Below, piece by piece: positions 6,466-7,951 of a DNA stretch of 7,951 nt. Location: assembly GCA_934095805.1 (NCBI GenBank), contig CAKOKV010000040.1, positions 1 to 7,951 on the forward strand, given 5' to 3'. Every line of letters starts with the position of its first letter. Position 1 is the stretch's first letter. The notes beneath the pieces are model-generated. The model had not been told where the DNA came from and searched no databases. It was given only the letters and a program-made list of their open reading frames with translations. The DNA comes from an uncultured Bacilli bacterium. GTDB taxonomy: Bacteria; Bacillota_I; Bacilli_A; RF39; UBA660. The position numbers and the translations under genes are program-made.

Positions 6466-6789
6466 TGCACTTATTACTTTAAGTGTTTTTTTAATGCCAT
6501 CATTCATAAACTTTTCTACTGTATTACCAATATTATATCCAATATTACTTACTTTATTTGAGTAATCTATTTGTTCATCTACAACATAATCTTTAAGTGA
6601 TACATCTTTGCCTTCATTAATATCATTTTCAAATCTTTTTAGAGCTTCGTTTGTTAGATTTGCTTTATTGTGAGCTTTGTATTCATAAAAACCTGTTTCT
6701 TTACAAATATATAATATTAAGAATATTACAAAAAGAAACAAAGTTATTTTAAGTAATGTGTTTTTTTCTTGTGATTTTACTTCATCCAT
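6451..6789 (-). CDS. Single-pass membrane protein of 112 residues, possible YqxA (DUF3679)-like
   Basis: A short charged N-terminus (1-10) is followed by one clear membrane helix (about 11-29, LLKITLFLFVIFLILYI) and a soluble, mostly polar part. The C-terminal 75-112 (YSNKVSNIGYNIGNTVEKFM and onwards) looks like an amphipathic helix. In B. subtilis a small single-pass protein of about this size, YqxA, follows spoIIP. The position, length and layout agree, and the C-terminal pattern is loosely similar from memory, so homology is suggested but not shown. It starts by an 8-base overlap with the spoIIP-like gene (ATGGATGA), so translation is probably coupled; AGGTGA upstream can serve as a ribosome binding site. 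Its last 15 bases overlap the end of the YigZ-type gene on the other strand. No terminator for this strand is visible. Its function is unknown. Confidence 0.75.
   Translation of the reverse strand: MDEVKSQEKNTLLKITLFLFVIFLILYICKETGFYEYKAHNKANLTNEALKRFENDINEGKDVSLKDYVVDEQIDYSNKVSNIGYNIGNTVEKFMNDGIKKTLKVISALFYE
6467..6492 (+). terminator. Rho-independent terminator of the YigZ-type gene
   Basis: CACTTA (6468-6473) pairs perfectly with TAAGTG (6480-6485) across a 6-base loop, extended by a G-T pair, and is followed by seven T residues (6486-6492). It begins two bases after the stop codon and lies wholly inside the coding end of the opposing minus-strand gene. On the minus strand no T-run follows, so it serves only the plus-strand transcript. 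Confidence 0.78.
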
Positions 6790-7666
6790 TTAATTCACCT
6801 AGATATTCTTTTATTATCTTTGATAATACTTCTAATGTATTATTAAGTTCGTCTATTTGATTATCAACACCACCTAGTTCTATAAGTATTGCATTTGGAT
6901 TTAGATCTTGATTAAAAATAACATCACTCCTTTTATATATTCCTCTACTTAAACCTTTATAATCTTTTTCTAAACTGTTATTTAAGTATTCTGCGAATTT
7001 TAAATTCTTTTTATAATTTTTATGTTTTGTAGTTACAACTAGCATAACTCTTGCATATTTTTTATTATCTTTTTGATATAAAGTTTGTTTATATTTAACT
7101 GAATCTCTATGTAAATCTATTAATATTTTAAAATTATTGTTTTTAGAAGCTGATTTTATATAACTTCTACTCGCATCATAACAGCCATAATAATTAAGAT
7201 TGTGTTTTGTTAAATAATCTTTTATTTTTTTATGTTCAACTATTACTCCTATACCATTATTGTTTAAATGTTCTTTAAATATATATGAAGCTATTTTTAC
7301 TGTTGGTGTTATTGAATAATCACTTATATAAGGAACTGCATATTTTTCAGTATCATGTGTATTATAAATATATACTTGTGGCTCTAATGTTTCATTTTTA
7401 ATATTTTCATTTTTATTTATAAATATTATTTCTTCTGGCTCTTTATAATTATTTATATCATTTAAAGATACTATTTTATTAAGTGATTCATATAATAATC
7501 TTGATTTAATATTATAATCTTTTTCTATCTTAAAATAATTATTAAAGTACTTATTTAAAATATTTGTATTATTAAACAAGTAATAATATACTAGTATAAA
7601 AACAATCATAAATAATATGAATATTTCTTTTTTTAGATTAGTTTTTTTACTTTTAAATTTTTCCAT
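6782..7666 (-). CDS. spoIIP: SpoIIP-like peptidoglycan amidase/endopeptidase, 294 residues
   Basis: SpoIIP cleaves the septal cell wall with SpoIID during engulfment of the forespore. The conserved motifs are visible: PQVYIYNTHDTEKY (His104), TVKIASYIFKEHLNNNGIGV, CYDASRSYIKSA, ILIDLHRDSV (His186), a KYARVMLVVTTKHKNYKKN segment, YKGLSRGIYKR, FNQDLNPNAILIELGG (Glu263) and VDNQ. His104, His186 and Glu263 are the likely zinc ligands and catalytic residues. A basic N-terminus and one membrane helix (about 14-32) anchor it with the enzyme outside. B. subtilis SpoIIP is about 400 residues, so the spacer between anchor and catalytic domain (33-90) is much shorter here. Placement beside rpsT and ahead of a small membrane protein fits SpoIIP by synteny. 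The start has no Shine-Dalgarno and lies very close to the promoter. It ends at TGA. A role in vegetative wall cleavage is also possible. Confidence 0.87.
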   Translation of the reverse strand: MEKFKSKKTNLKKEIFILFMIVFILVYYYLFNNTNILNKYFNNYFKIEKDYNIKSRLLYESLNKIVSLNDINNYKEPEEIIFINKNENIKNETLEPQVYIYNTHDTEKYAVPYISDYSITPTVKIASYIFKEHLNNNGIGVIVEHKKIKDYLTKHNLNYYGCYDASRSYIKSASKNNNFKILIDLHRDSVKYKQTLYQKDNKKYARVMLVVTTKHKNYKKNLKFAEYLNNSLEKDYKGLSRGIYKRSDVIFNQDLNPNAILIELGGVDNQIDELNNTLEVLSKIIKEYLGELNG

Positions 7667-7677
7667 ATATAAAATAT

Positions 7678-7705
7678 ATAATATTTATTATTAAAAAAAT
7701 GTCGA
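7678..7705 (-). promoter_or_regulatory. Probable promoter of the spoIIP-like operon
   Basis: On the minus strand TCGACA (7705-7700) and TATTAT (7683-7678), spaced by 16 bases, each match five of six consensus bases. Transcription would start near 7671, giving a leader of about five bases before the ATG at 7666. The sequence is so AT-rich that other -10 choices, such as TATATT at 7678-7673, are possible. Confidence 0.42.
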
Positions 7706-7710
7706 AATAA

Positions 7711-7760
7711 TTGATTTTTTAATTTATTTTTGTTATCATTAAATAAGTTTTAAGGGAGGT
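7711..7760 (+). promoter_or_regulatory. Promoter and ribosome binding site of rpsT
   Basis: TTGATT (7711-7716), 17 bases, and TATCAT (7734-7739) preceded by TGT form a good extended -10 promoter. Transcription would begin near 7746. AAGGGAGGTGG (7752-7762) is a near-perfect Shine-Dalgarno four bases before the ATG at 7767. The leader is only about 20 bases, leaving no room for a structured autoregulatory leader. Confidence 0.72.
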
Positions 7761-7766
7761 GGAATC

Positions 7767-7951
7767 ATGCCTAATATTAAAAGTGCAAAAAAAAGAGTTC
7801 TAGTTACTAAAAAATCAACTGTTCTTAACAATGATGTTAAAGCTAGTATGAAAACTGCTATTAAGAAAGTTGAAAAAGCAGCTAATAAAGAAGAAGCTAT
7901 AGCTAAATTACCAGAAGCTATTAAAAAAATAGATATCGCAGCTTCTAAGGG
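7767..7951 (+). CDS. rpsT: Small ribosomal subunit protein bS20, 3' end outside window
   Basis: The 61 complete codons give a basic, Lys- and Ala-rich helical protein beginning MPNIKSAKKRV, the bS20 N-terminal signature. It continues with MKTAIKKVEKAANKEEA and IKKIDIAASKG, which match the family's three-helix bundle that binds 16S rRNA. S20 is usually about 85-90 residues, so roughly a quarter is missing beyond the edge. It is divergent from the spoIIP-like operon and has a strong promoter and ribosome binding site, as expected for a ribosomal protein. Confidence 0.96.
   Translation, partial: MPNIKSAKKRVLVTKKSTVLNNDVKASMKTAIKKVEKAANKEEAIAKLPEAIKKIDIAASK

Noticed and set aside
6463..6500. Frameshift having cut off the C-terminal domain of the YigZ-type protein
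   Set aside because: No continuation resembling DUF1949 is visible in the other plus frames after 6465; a terminator follows at once and the opposing gene occupies the sequence.
6782..6784. Possible alternative genetic code (TGA as tryptophan) as in Mycoplasma
   Set aside because: The spoIIP-like gene ends at TGA with a normal 8-base overlap to the next start, both Trp codons seen (in the sigma factor and the 216-residue protein) are TGG, and no gene needs TGA read-through.
1..7951. CRISPR array, insertion sequence, tRNA or riboswitch
   Set aside because: No spaced direct repeats, transposase genes, tRNA-like cloverleaf or T-loop motifs were seen, and the intergenic gaps (at most about 100 bases) are filled by promoters and terminators.

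Overview
The window is strongly AT-rich (G+C not computed; by eye about a quarter to 30%). It reads as chromosomal DNA from a low-GC Bacilli/Mollicutes-like bacterium. The gram-positive type of DnaB (the DnaB/DnaD helicase-loading family), UvrC, S20 and a SpoIIP-like protein all fit the Firmicutes lineage, and an uncultured gut lineage related to Erysipelotrichia or RF39 is an inference only. Both tryptophan codons seen are TGG, and the spoIIP-like gene ends at TGA, so the standard bacterial code applies. There are no mobile elements, tRNAs, rRNAs or CRISPR arrays. Every stretch longer than 300 bases is coding.

Left part (1-1910, all minus strand). A replication initiation gene, dnaB, runs off the left edge. 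It has its own -10 box just after a clear rho-independent terminator. That terminator closes a two-gene operon of unknown function: a 216-residue membrane-anchored, coiled-coil protein followed by an overlapping 83-residue helical protein. The operon is driven by a near-perfect sigma-A type promoter (TTGACA, 17 bases, TACAAT). An 11-base perfect inverted repeat flanks the -35 element and overlaps the -10.

Centre (1988-6047, minus strand). A 739-residue sigma-70 factor dominates. Regions 1.2 to 4 look like a primary sigma factor (RpoD/SigA). They are preceded by about 200 residues of unrecognised sequence and followed by about 260 residues holding two further segments that resemble region 4. 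This is the most unusual object in the window. Upstream lies uvrC, a complete excision nuclease subunit.

Right part (6048-7951). A short YigZ/IMPACT-type gene on the plus strand has only the N-terminal domain and ends at its own terminator. It converges with, and overlaps, a minus-strand pair: a SpoIIP-like peptidoglycan hydrolase and a 112-residue single-pass membrane protein. Divergent from that pair is rpsT (ribosomal protein S20), cut by the right edge. From memory, the order rpsT / spoIIP / small membrane protein matches Bacillus subtilis rpsT-gpr-spoIIP-yqxA, but without gpr.

Translation signals are mixed. The 216-residue gene, the sigma gene, uvrC and rpsT have strong Shine-Dalgarno sequences. 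The YigZ-type gene, the spoIIP-like gene and probably dnaB have a -10 box so close to the start codon that their transcripts would be leaderless or nearly so.
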